A stretch of DNA of 64,000 bases, taken from contig NC_068561.1 of assembly GCF_022201045.2 (NCBI RefSeq), forward strand, positions 19,842,501 through 19,906,500, written 5' to 3'. Positions within the stretch are counted from its first letter, which is position 1. Each line of letters starts with the position of its first letter. The notes under the pieces are model-generated. The model had not been told where the DNA came from, ran no database searches, and worked only from the letters and a program-made list of their open reading frames with translations. Shown one piece after another: positions 12,822-23,650 of this stretch. The stretch is from Citrus sinensis (Eukaryota > Streptophyta > Magnoliopsida > Sapindales > Rutaceae). The position numbers were made by a program, and so were the translations under genes.

Positions 12822-12905
12822 AAAAAATTTTATAATAGCTTATAAGATTAAATAATCATTTATGACCATTAGATAAACCATAATAAGCACTAAGCATTAC
12901 AGTCA

Positions 12906-14035
12906 CTGCTTACTACACGAGAAAAAAATAAAATATAAACTAAAAAGTTGCATCCCGACCCATTGGTAGGGAATAGGCCACGACACGTGTCCATACAACA
13001 CGATAATGCACGAGCACATTTCGATGGGCCATGCAACCAGCACTGCACACATGCGGGCTAGGCTGGACTTAAAATTTTAGGCACGTGGGCCTTAAAATCA
13101 CGGCACGGTTAGAGATGGGATAAAGCACAGCATGTGAAAATGTCCACAATAAACACATTTTACTTTTTAATGGAAGTAAATTTAAAATTTTATGATTTTA
13201 CAAATAACTTAAAATTGAATCTCTTAATATATTTTATTAGTGCAAGTATTTTAAACCTATTTAATTCTTAGTTTAAAAAAAACTCAAATTGATTTATTTT
13301 TACAATTTATTAAATGAATAATTGATATCATAATTGTAATAAATAAACTTATAAATATCATGATTTTATAAATATATATTACTGTTATTATGGATTATAA
13401 TTTATGACTCTATGTATATTTAAGTTAACAATTAAGTTAACCTTTAAGAAAAAATTTTATTATTGTTGTTGTTGTTAAGTATTAGAAAAAGAATTCTGAT
13501 ATTGTAAGATCTAATTTAGTAATTAGTATTACATTATTTTACTATTATTAGTTTATTATTATTAGACATGCACTTGAGTTTTCAATTTTTGATTTTATTG
13601 AATTTTACTAAAGGCATATGGACTTGAAAAAATACATAGGCTTGAAAAAGGTACGCCAACAACTTAGCATGCTCTCTTAAAAAAAAAAAAAAACTTATCA
13701 TTTTTTTTTTTTTGCTTAGGCTAGGCACAGCACAACACGGCACAGCACCGCACGACACAACCTAAGGCATGGCGCACAAGTAGCCTAAGTTAAAAAAAAA
13801 AAAAAAAAAAGCATGCCAAGGCATGACACGAAGCACATGATGGATACAAAACGACACAAGAACAAACATGTATCAGCATTTCTTTGATGGCCGGCATCTA
13901 GACATCACTAGTTGCATCTAGATGATCACATGTCATCTGGGTCAAGGGCGCGACATCTAGACCGTTGGTTATGGGCCCTATCTCGTAAGGTCAAAAGCAA
14001 ACACCACATAAAGTGGAGACTATAGATATTTTATT
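12906..14035. other. Degenerate repeat-rich spacer
   Basis: Islands rich in CACGAC/GGCACGG-type words (12950-13110 and 13715-13870) flank an AT-rich core, as in old plant transposon remains. A 9-bp inverted repeat (CTTAGGCTA at 13716-13724, TAGCCTAAG at 13781-13789) brackets one island. Poly-A tracts occur at 13679-13694 and 13792-13810. I see no coding frame and no clear element ends. Confidence 0.5.
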
Positions 14036-14222
14036 GAGTGATGATACAGCCACAAACTTTTGTATAAACTTATCTTGTACAAACTGACATGACATTAATT
14101 TATTGGTTGAATGAAAATATAAAATAGTAAAAACAAATTATGTGGATCAAATGATATTTAATTCAACTAATCTTATTATGCCATATCAGTTTGTACAAGA
14201 GTTTGTGGTTATATCATTACTC
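14036..14222. mobile_element. Small MITE with imperfect terminal inverted repeats
   Basis: GAGTGATGATACAGCCAC at the left end pairs with the inverted copy at the right end (GTGGTTATATCATTACTC). Similarity continues about 45 bp inward (ACAAACT.TTGTA.AAACT). The element is about 187 bp. I could not read a target-site duplication, so the superfamily is open. Confidence 0.6.
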
Positions 14223-14290
14223 TAGTTTATAACCCTAATTTGCCCTTAATTTTCGAGAAGTTGACCTGTACACTATCTCAGTTGTATGAG

Positions 14291-14845
14291 TAGGGTTGGT
14301 AATTGCGGGCTTGGGTTACGATTTCTCAAGCCCACACACAAACCCATATAATTCATACTAGGTCCAGGACATGTAAAAGTCCAAACAACTTGAATGGGCT
14401 TGGGCCAGACTTGGGCCTTTAATAATTTTGTTAAATAAAATTTTAATTAAGCTATAAGTAAAAAAAAACTTAAATTAAGATGATTATTATTATGAAACAA
14501 AAAAAATATTAATTGCTCTCTTGAATGGGTGTGGGCCGGTCACTTGTAAGCAAATATTTGCATTTCTTTTTCTTCATTCCTTTTTCTCTTCTTCTTATTG
14601 TTTATTATTGTAAATTTACGCAAAATCTCAAGACCCATATTTATTAAAAATGATGTTAATCTGGAATGGAACAAGTGATTTAACTCTTTTAATTAAAAAA
14701 GATTTTTTTATTTAATTTATAAATTAAAACTCCAGCTTTTTTGTAAAAGCACTTAACTAGGCCCACTAAGAGCGGACTTCAAAAATTTTTAACCCATATC
14801 TATGATTTTATGATGCAGCGGCCTAGACTATTTTTGCCAACCCTG
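14291..14845. mobile_element. hAT-type MITE
   Basis: The ends are TAGGGTTGGTAAT and, inverted, CAGGGTTGGCAAAA, the usual hAT-MITE termini. The flanking 8-mers TGTATGAG (14283-14290) and CATATGAG (14846-14853) agree at six of eight positions, as expected for an aged 8-bp duplication. The inside is AT-rich with GGGCTTGGGCC-like words and no coding frame. Confidence 0.75.
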
Positions 14846-15557
14846 CATATGAGGGTGTATTTGTAATTACAGGCACAGTTGGTCAATGTGCGAGGACCGT
14901 TGAAACAGTTGGGTAAAATACAAAAAAGAAAACCACCACTAAAATTAATCTGGAGCCATGAACTGATAAAGACGTGAAAAATAACGTCAAATTTTCAAAC
15001 AAGAAAGGTAATTTTTAATCTTCTTCATAAAAAATTTCTCAGTTCAATATTATTATTGCATTTTTCTTGTTTGATCGAAACAAAATTAGAGTCGCATTCT
15101 CATTCGCTGGATCTTCAATTTAATTTTGAAATTTTTTTTATATGTCACCCTTGTAATTTCGAAGAATAAATCCAAGGTGATTCTCACATTCTATTTAATT
15201 AATTTTCTGTTATTTTGATTTCCTTTTTGGGTAAATTTATGTCTATGAATTGGAATTTTGAGTAACTGTGTTGAAATTGAGGCAATTTGGTATTTTGGTT
15301 ATGTTTAATTGAATGCAATGCTGTTGATTTGAATTGAAATTTTGATTTAAGAAGTTGACCCATTTGTGAAGACTAAAGGATGGTTAAAATAAATAAATGA
15401 ATAATCATACAAGAATCCGATGACTCAAATAATTTGGTGCCTCTGAGGATTGGGCTGTTCATGCTGAGGGTTGGACTGTTTTGGTTTTTTTTTGGATCTT
15501 CTAGCGTAAGGTCACTTATAGTGGAGATGAAATTTGTTTTACAGGTAACAGAAAGCA

Positions 15558-18149
15558 ATGGACGTTACTTCTAGTGGTGCCGAAGTTGTACCGGAGAAGA
15601 TTGAAGATAAGAAAGATGGAGGTCTAACATTTCATTGCAATCTTTCTGACACTGAAATAGTTCACAAGATAGCTCAAGAGTTCCTCCCTGGATTAGCTTC
15701 CGCTTGTGTTGACAACACCACGGGTGATATCTTCAGGACCCCTGGTTCGGTGGCTGTTGGTATTAGAACCGAAATGGTTGAGTATCTTACCAAGAGAAGT
15801 GAAACTTTTGTTGCTGAATCTGTTATCCTGGAAGATCCTGATCAGGCGGAAGTATCTGACCATCCTTATGACATCATTTCCGATTTTGTTGATGAATTTG
15901 CGCTATCAAAGAGAAATTTGTTTAGTAGGGTTTCAGGATGGATGTCGAGTGAAAAAAGAGAAGATAGAATAGATGATTTTTTACAAGAGATGGAAATAAG
16001 TGGATTTTGGTCGATCAACAGGAGGGAAGCAATTGCACATATATTGCTGAAGAATGTCGACTTCAAGAATGAATTTCACTGCAACATGAAATTCAACTCT
16101 GAAAAAGAACTAAATGAGCATATGCTCCATTGTGGCTTTATTTCTATGATCTGCCCAAATGAGGGTTGTAATGCCAAATTTTCTGCTGGCCATTTGGAAA
16201 AGCATGATTCAGTTTGCCCTTTCAAGATAATTCCATGCGAACAAAAGTGTCCAGATACCCTTATGAGACGTGATATGGACAGGCACTGCATTACGGTCTG
16301 TCAGATGAAGCTTGCCAACTGTCCCTTTTATGTAGTGGGTTGTCAATCCACTATACCTCAATGTATGATCCAACAACACCGTCATGATGACCTGCGTTCT
16401 CATTTGCTGTATATTCTTCAAAAACTTCACAGGGACAAACCTCTGAAGGTTCTCAAGAATCGGGTAGAAGAGCTTGAAAAGGTAAGTCAATGCACAATTG
16501 CAACATTTTTATTTGTTTGAGCAATGAACAGTGTAGCCGTTGTGATTATGTGAGAGAAAATGCAAGCACTCTATCAAAGGCATTTATGGTTTAGAATTCT
16601 AGAATCAGTTTTCTTTCATATGCTGCTTCTTTCCTCCCCCTCTCTCTCTCTCTTTAATAATTTTGAATGGTCATATGCTGGATCCTGTCCTTTGCTTTTA
16701 TAATTCAAAATATAACCAGGCAGAGAACCTACCTATTTTCCAAAATCAAACTTATAATTATCCACTTCAAGCTGCAATTTCTTGATAAATGAGAGGAGTC
16801 ATGTTATTAAACAAGCTTTTAAAAGATTGTCGAAACATATTCTGTCATTTTGCAACTTATAATAGTGGGGTACAATCTTAGGAGATGCCAAACACAGATA
16901 ATAGGTCTTCTCATTTTGTTGAGTATACATAGATATCTTGAATTTATGATGAAATGCTAGTAGCCTATGATAAGAATAAACACTTTACAACTTGTCATAA
17001 AATCAATTCAACCGCTGATAGTTTATTCCAGTGGAAGTCACAAGTGACATTAAACCTTGACATATTGCATTTTTTATCTTGGTGTTTCTGATGTTTGGTA
17101 AAAAGCTTATGATTAGTTAAGCTGACTCTGTGTTATACATTCAAATTCTTGATGCTATGTTTTCTAGAAGGATAAAAACATTAACATTTTAGATTCTCTG
17201 ATGTGATATAATTTAGTTTCTCAGAGTTGGCCATTTTCTGCAATCTGTATCTTTGTTGTTCTTGTGATTATACTCTTAGTCTTACTTCAAGTAGCCAAAC
17301 ATTTTGTAGCCCAACTGATTTAGTTGTATACTAACTCCTTGAAGTTATTTATGACTAATGTCACCATGTTCCACACTCTGTTTTCTTGATTCTATTTTTT
17401 TGAAAGTGGTGATATATCAGTCAATTTATAATTTCTTGTTCAGAGCAAAAGAATTTGATCTTTCTTGACAGTCATATTTCGACAAGTTGGCCAAAGCTCC
17501 AGACGTCAGATCTCTATCCTTTGCAATTAAAGATCTTGAAGCAAAGCTTGGGCCTTTTAAAGAGGATACTGTCAATCGCTATAGTGGAGAAGGAAAGGTT
17601 AATGAAGAAAAGAAAATCAATGAAGTGAAGCCTGATGGAGAAGGGACAATTAATGGAGAAGTGAACATTAGTGAAGAAGGAAAAATCAATGCAACTGACA
17701 AAGTAAATGAGAAAGAAAAGATCAGTAACAAAAGTAAACCTAATGAAGGAGGAAAAGGTAATGAACAAGAAAAGGATAGTGATGGAGACGTAAAAGAAGG
17801 GAAGTTTACAGAAGGGAAAAATAATGGAAGGAAAGTCAGTGAAGAAGACAGAATCCATGATGAACAGAATGTTAACAGGGAAGGGACAATTGATGGAGGG
17901 AAGATCAATAATGAAACGAGAGTTAATGAAGAACAGAAAGCTAATGAACCTGGAAAGGTCACTAAGGGAGAAAAAGTTAGTGAAGAAGGGAAGGCTAATG
18001 ACACAGGAAAAGTTAACAAGGAAGTGAGAGCTAGTGAAGGAAGGAAAGTTAGTGAAGAAAGAAATATTAATGAAGGGAAAACTAATGGAGTGAGAGTCAA
18101 TGAAGAAGAGAAAATAAATGCAGAAGGGAAAGTTAATGGCAGAGATTAA
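15558..18149 (+). CDS. TRAF-type zinc finger protein with hexapeptide-repeat tail
   Basis: Exon 1 is 15558-16481 and exon 2 is 17472-18149, joined GT-AG in frame (EELEK then SYFDKLAKAPDV), giving 533 residues. Residues about 30-175 are a conserved plant region with no assigned function (GFWSINRREAIAHILLKNVDF). Residues about 175-275 carry Cys/His-rich TRAF-type zinc fingers (FHCNMKF, HMLHCGFISMICPNEGC, CPFKIIPCEQKC, HCITVCQMKLANC). Then comes a predicted coiled coil (LKNRVEELEK). The last roughly 190 residues are a six-residue repeat, loosely K-V/I-N/S-E-E/G-G/E, very rich in K, E, N and G. TRAF-type fingers bind proteins; the partner here is unknown. A probable 5' UTR intron runs from about 15178 to 15544. 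After the TAA the repeat continues in another frame for about 20 codons, so the C-terminus was probably shortened by an indel. Confidence 0.82.
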
Positions 18150-18976
18150 TTAGTGAAGGGAAAAATAATGAAAAAGAAAAAGTCGAGGAAGCTGAAACTC
18201 AAGTTTAGACCTATTTCTAATGGTCTTTTGAGCAACTTCTGTTTACAGATTGAGAAATTTTTCACATTATATTAAATTTTCCATATGCAACTTTTTTTCT
18301 TTTTGGGATATTTTAACGTTGTCTTTACAACAACTTTTGGTGTAAAATTTTGGAATTGCCTTCTACTACTTGTACCGACTTCGTTCACTTGTCACATTTA
18401 TATTTATTATTGCAACTTATTTGATATGAGTTAGGGAATTCATTGGAGAAGTTTCTCTTTTCCCTGGCATTCAGAGAATTTTACCTCTTTTTCGGAATTT
18501 CCACATGTAAACAGGAGTTATGACTATAAATTTATATAGCAGAATGCCAGAATTCTCCTAGCTTTTGTGTACAAAGGGAGTTTACTTAATGGAGCTCATG
18601 CTTTGGGTTTCCTATCAAAAACCAAAATACATGCATTGCAAAATAGAAGGCGCGATGGTTAAACCGCAAACCTCTTATGGCTTCCAATTACATGCACACA
18701 AATCATTGATTCAATCAACCTGAGAAAAATTCCGACAGTGCATCCGATTTTCAAAACACAGATGCACATATAATAATTCGGGAAGAGTAAAAATTCCACG
18801 GTCAAAATTCAATTCCATTTCAAATAAATATAAAACAAAACGAAAGGTTTAAGTTAATACAAATAATTTCAAAACCAAAAAGATCAGACAAAAAAACAGT
18901 TCACTGGAAGAGTCTCAAAGAACTCTTTCTCCCTCTTTAAGTAGTGTTTCTAAGTAGTTTTGCTGATATGATTTCC
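18150..18976. other. Convergent 3' spacer between the TRAF-type and eIF3c genes
   Basis: The two genes end towards each other. The left part carries the continuing repeat frame to about 18208 and then the TRAF gene 3' UTR; the right part carries the eIF3c 3' UTR. No further gene is seen. Confidence 0.6.
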
Positions 18977-21900
18977 TTAAACCCGAACTCCCTTGTTAAG
19001 ACTGACCATTCGGTTCGAACCATCCATTTGAGATCCCCTAGCAGCTGCAGCCCTTCCAGAATATCCACCAGATCCTCGTAGTTGGCCCCTAGAATAACCA
19101 CCGGCTTGGCCTAGTGCCAATGACCTTCCACCACCCCCAGTAAAACCCGATCGGCCTTGCCTTCCCTGATTGTAGGATAAGTTGTCCTGCCACTTGCCAC
19201 CCATAGCACCTGTCACAGCTGCATAGTCTTGATTATCTCTCCGCCTAAGAGACAGGTCCAATCCACCACCAGTCCTTGACTCCATTGCTCTTTCATTACT
19301 TTCAGCGAGGATGGACAGCTTCTCTGTTAACTGGAATGCCAGAGCCTGCAACCTTGAGTGCTCAACGTCGTGGAAGATGATGCAACGGGTCGGCTGGTCC
19401 CAACTTGCATGAAGTTCCTCATTGATCATCATCTTACTAACTATGCTGTGAGTTTGCACTTCTGAAAGGTCAAACATTTTTGTGAGTTGGTCCAAGCTTA
19501 GTGAATCATAAGATGAGGTGAAGGTAAAAAGGTACGTCCTCAGAGCCTCTTCCTTAATCTTGGCCTTAAGCATCTCAAGCACGCTCTCCCGGTTCCTGAG
19601 TAGCCTCCAGACATCAAGAGAATTGATAACATCAAAAGCCTTCTGGAAGTCTCCCTTGGTGAGAGCCCTGGTGGCTGCCATTACATGATCCCTTACATTT
19701 TCAGGGGGGCCGGTAAAAGTTTGCCTCTCACTCACCTCAAGCAACCGGCGGAAAGTCTTGCTTATGACCTTGCTCTTAGCACCATGGGTATTGGCTGCCA
19801 TGTTAGGCACCTCGAGAAGCATTGCACAAATCAGATGGACAGCCTCCAGGAGCTCAAGATTTATGTGCATATGGTATGGCATCTGACGTCTCCTTTCCAG
19901 CCTTTCCTGGTAAAAACCAATAATTTACAATGAGTGAGCCTTTAGGACAACATCCCAAAACAAAAGTCTCATTTTAGTTATCTAATAAAAATTATGCACA
20001 ATAAACAAACAAGAAACGGGCTTTGCAATCCATTTGTCACAACATAATAATTTCCACATCACAAATTTATTTCAGGCCAATATGACTGCACCATCCTCTA
20101 CAGGCAAATTCTCATTATCTTTGGACAATGAACATAATTTCCACATGAAAAATATATCCAGGGCTCTTCCATATGTTGGTCATCCTTTTTCCCAAATCAA
20201 AAAGGTAAATCTACGGGAATATACTCTATTTAGAGACAGAAGACCAGCAATGCACGTTATGCAACCTTATGTCTCACAATAAAAATGTACAGTAATCCTC
20301 CCTGTATCATCAAATCATCCCCTTCAGAGTGCAAAATGATACCACACTATACCATAATCATTGTCAGCCAATTTACAGGAACATGCAGCCGCACGATAGA
20401 AGAAAAAGACAGTTGCATCATATAACAGATCCTTGACAAAAGACAGTAACTCACACAAAATCTTAATTCTGAACACTGAAAAAGTAAGTAAACAAATAAA
20501 GAATTACAATCCAGACAGATACTTAACATGACACTTGCCATCCCAAAAAGGAATGAAATCTTTCATTAGTCTACAAGGTAAAAGCCAACAACGATAATAA
20601 TTCAACCACACTTCTATGAAAACGGTGGACCCCGACAGCAATTTGAAAACTGAGAATATCATCAATCACAAAATAGGAGCCAAGAGTTTTCTAGCTATAT
20701 AAAACAATTATGATAACAATATATGTAAGCCCATATAAGAAACCATATGCAAATGTAAGTACCTGTTCTGGAGTCTTCTCATGATATCTACTTTGTGAAA
20801 TACCTTGGGCAAGCAACTCCTTCACCTTTCCACCCGAATACAGCTCAGAAAGGCAGCTGTGTCCTTCAGCATTCAGTCCAACACGAAATGCACAAAGACC
20901 AAGCTGTGCCATAGCTCTATTGAAAAGAATCTGGGATAGAACATCCATTTGCTGAACATTATCTTGTAGATGACTCATAAGCAGCAAGTCACGGGCAGTT
21001 GAAAATTCATCCAAGAGCGCATGATGGTAAATATCGCAAAGCATCGCACGGGCCTTTGTCCTCTCATCTCCATACTTGTATATAAGGGATACAAGCATAT
21101 CCATCATTGTTCTGCTATTTTCAGGAAAGGTTGGTTTCCGAGGCACAAGCTCAGGAACAGAAATAAATGCAGAAGGGCCCCTACTCTCCTCCTCAATGGC
21201 TTTTTCTCCATTATCTCCTTCGTCTGTCTGCTCAGCCAACTTCCTCATAGCATCATAAACCTCTTGTGGCTTATAATAAATGAGCTCAACACGCCTTAGA
21301 GCAACCTTGGAAGCAGCTTTAAATTCCCCAGCCTGTTCTAAATATTCCTGGACATCTTGTGCAAGAACCAAAAACATAGGTTCATCCCTAAGCCTTTCAA
21401 CATACTCACGTGTGTGCGGGTCAATGCTTTGCAAGCTCTTGAAAAACTCTATATCTATTCTCTCAACAAAGGCCACCAAATTTCCCCACACCCTAATAGT
21501 TCCATTATAGTCTGCTGCCTTCTGTGTCTCATTCTCATCAGGCTCAACCATGTCATTAACCACAATATTAGGATACTGAGTAAGAATGTCAAGTACAATA
21601 AGCATATTCACCACACACTTCTTCCAGACATTAATAGGCATGTGTCCACTAAGACCAGGATTAACATCAAATTGAGCTGAGATAAGACTAAAAAGAATCT
21701 CCAACTTCTGAGCAGGAGTCTTAGCAACCTTCGTCAAGAAGGTAAGTTGCTCAACCTGCTCAAACCTTCCAGTTCCCTTCCTACCCCGAGCAGCCACAAC
21801 CTCCTTAAACTTTTTGTTAACAGTTTCCCAAGTGATCTCACTAGGATTCTTAAATTGCTTGTCTATTGACTTATCTCTCCTACCCGTCTGCCTCACCCAA

Positions 21901-22729
21901 CCACTGTCATTAGCATCCTCAGCCTCCTCTCCATCGTCATCATCATCGTTATCAGATCCTGATCCGGCCCTAATGTTGTCAGGATCCTCCTCAAACTCTT
22001 CATCCTCATCCTCTTCCTCCTCCTCTGATTCCTCATCCTCATCCTTCACCTCCTCACTCTCAGGATTCTCTCTGTACTTATTAATCAAATCCTCATACTG
22101 CTTATTATTCTTCTTCAGCTTCTGCTTCATTGAATTCAAGGCCTTAGCATTGCTGCTACTCATCTTCTTCTTTGCTTCCTTATTTGCCATCGCTTGATTC
22201 AAAAAGTCCTCCAACATCACAAGAGCTTTGATGTAAAGAGTAGGGACCTTCTCGGCCTCAGTCACCCTCATGACCTTATCAAGCTGCTTATTAATTTTGT
22301 CAAAACTCTCTTGCAAGCTAACCCAATCATTGATTTTCATAGCATTCTTCATCTGGTCAACAGTTGCCGCCATCTCCTCAAACCGCTTGTCTTTAGCAGA
22401 CCTAACAACACGTTTCTGACCATCAGAATCATCACTATCACTAGCATTAGCCTGCAGGTACCTGCTTCCAGCAGTTTGGGTGGTGGTCTCAACTCCCTCG
22501 TTTTCAACATCATCTTCATAGTCACTACTCTCCTCCTCGGAGTCACTTCCACCCTAATAACACCACACAAAAATCCCTTTTCAAAAACTATGAAAAAAAA
22601 AACTAATGCTAAATTAAAAATTGCTTATTCCTGATAATTTCAGTATAATTCAAAACACAAAATTTACGATAATTATGGTAAGCAACCGAAATCAATATCA
22701 CAAACCTGAGTCCAAAATCTCGACGCCAT
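18977..22729 (-). CDS. EIF3C: Eukaryotic translation initiation factor 3 subunit C
   Basis: Three coding exons, 22729-22706, 22553-20763 and 19906-18977, give 914 residues, close to the plant eIF3c length of about 900. The start MASRFWTQ is an eight-codon exon; GGSDSEEES and an acidic stretch follow. The core reads [20 protein letters not shown], then a second acidic run (residues about 175-220), then [37 protein letters not shown] and [20 protein letters not shown]. The last exon holds the PCI domain ([60 protein letters not shown]) and ends in an RGG/glycine-rich tail. eIF3c is a core of the eIF3 complex on the 40S subunit and contacts eIF1 and eIF5. A 5' UTR intron is likely between about 22955 and the start codon. 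All splice sites are GT-AG. Confidence 0.96.
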
Positions 22730-22997
22730 GTTGTTCTTTCCTTGTAGATGCGTGAAATCAGAAATCTGATTTGATGAGACAAAACAAAACCCAAAGGAAA
22801 AGAAAAATCAAAATCTACCGCAAAACAACGTACCCTAACGAACTAAATCGCACTGCGAGACATTAAACAAAATAAATTCCGTATTATATACAAAAAATAA
22901 ATTAAAATTATTCCTGATTTGAACGGGAAACAAACAGAGAAGTGAAAGCTTACTGCTGCTCGCGGCGGCACAGAGGAAGAGAGAGTGACACAGAAGC

Positions 22998-23005
22998 TAG
23001 GGTTT
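22998..23005 (-). promoter_or_regulatory. Telo-box of the eIF3c gene
   Basis: AAACCCTA on the minus strand, about 270 bases upstream of the eIF3c start codon and in the likely first untranslated exon or core promoter. Such boxes are frequent in plant translation genes. Confidence 0.5.
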
Positions 23006-23196
23006 TGTGAGATGTTGGAAACTGAACAGAACAATCAAAATTTGTACTGGATGTGTTACCGTTTAATAGTCGGTAACAACCCGGCCCAAATCAATATCCA
23101 TACAGGAATCGAGTAATCACACGTGGGCCACTGACATTTTTCCCTTTAGAGCCTGATGATAATTATTGTTTTTTTTATTTATATATATTTTATTTA

Positions 23197-23641
23197 GGGT
23201 TAATTTTGTCCTGCCCCCAAATGTTTCAACATTTTTCACCGCGTCCCCAAATGTTTCAACAATACTCACTCCACACCCAAATCTGTTATTTTGACCGTTT
23301 ATTCTAACGGTCAAAGGGTAAATTTGAAAATTCATATCCTAAATATTATTTGTTGATGATAAATTAAATTTATTTGATAATTTAATTGATGAAATTATTA
23401 TTAATTACCTTTAAATAAAATTTTTTAATGTAAACATTAATTATTAAATTAACATTTTATCTCATTTTATTTTTCTCTAATTCAAGATAAGGGGTATTTC
23501 GGATATTTACTTAAATTTCAAATAGCTCCGTTAAATATAACAGTCAAATTAACGGAATTGAGTGTGGAGTGAGCATTGTCGAAACATATGGGTGCGTGGC
23601 GAAAACTGTTGAAACATTTGGGGGTAGGACAAAATTAACCC
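23197..23641. mobile_element. Mutator-type MITE with long terminal inverted repeats
   Basis: The ends GGGTTAATTTTGTCCT and its inverse start inverted repeats of about 90 bp, each holding two copies of CCCCAAATGTTTCAACA-like sequence. A perfect 9-bp target duplication, TTTTATTTA, flanks it (23188-23196 and 23642-23650). The 445-bp element has an AT-rich core and no coding capacity. The 9-bp duplication and long arms point to the Mutator superfamily. It lies about 0.5 kb upstream of eIF3c. Confidence 0.85.
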
Positions 23642-23650
23642 TTTTATTTA

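Noticed and set aside
17514-18100. Open frames of 114 and 173 codons on the minus strand of the TRAF-type gene tail
   Set aside because: They are antisense readings of the 18-bp repeat in exon 2, rich in L, S, F and P, without any family motif or splice context.
21814-22197. 127-codon plus-strand frame
   Set aside because: It is the antisense of the acidic and lysine-rich part of eIF3c; the serine runs come from reversed GAG/GAT codons.
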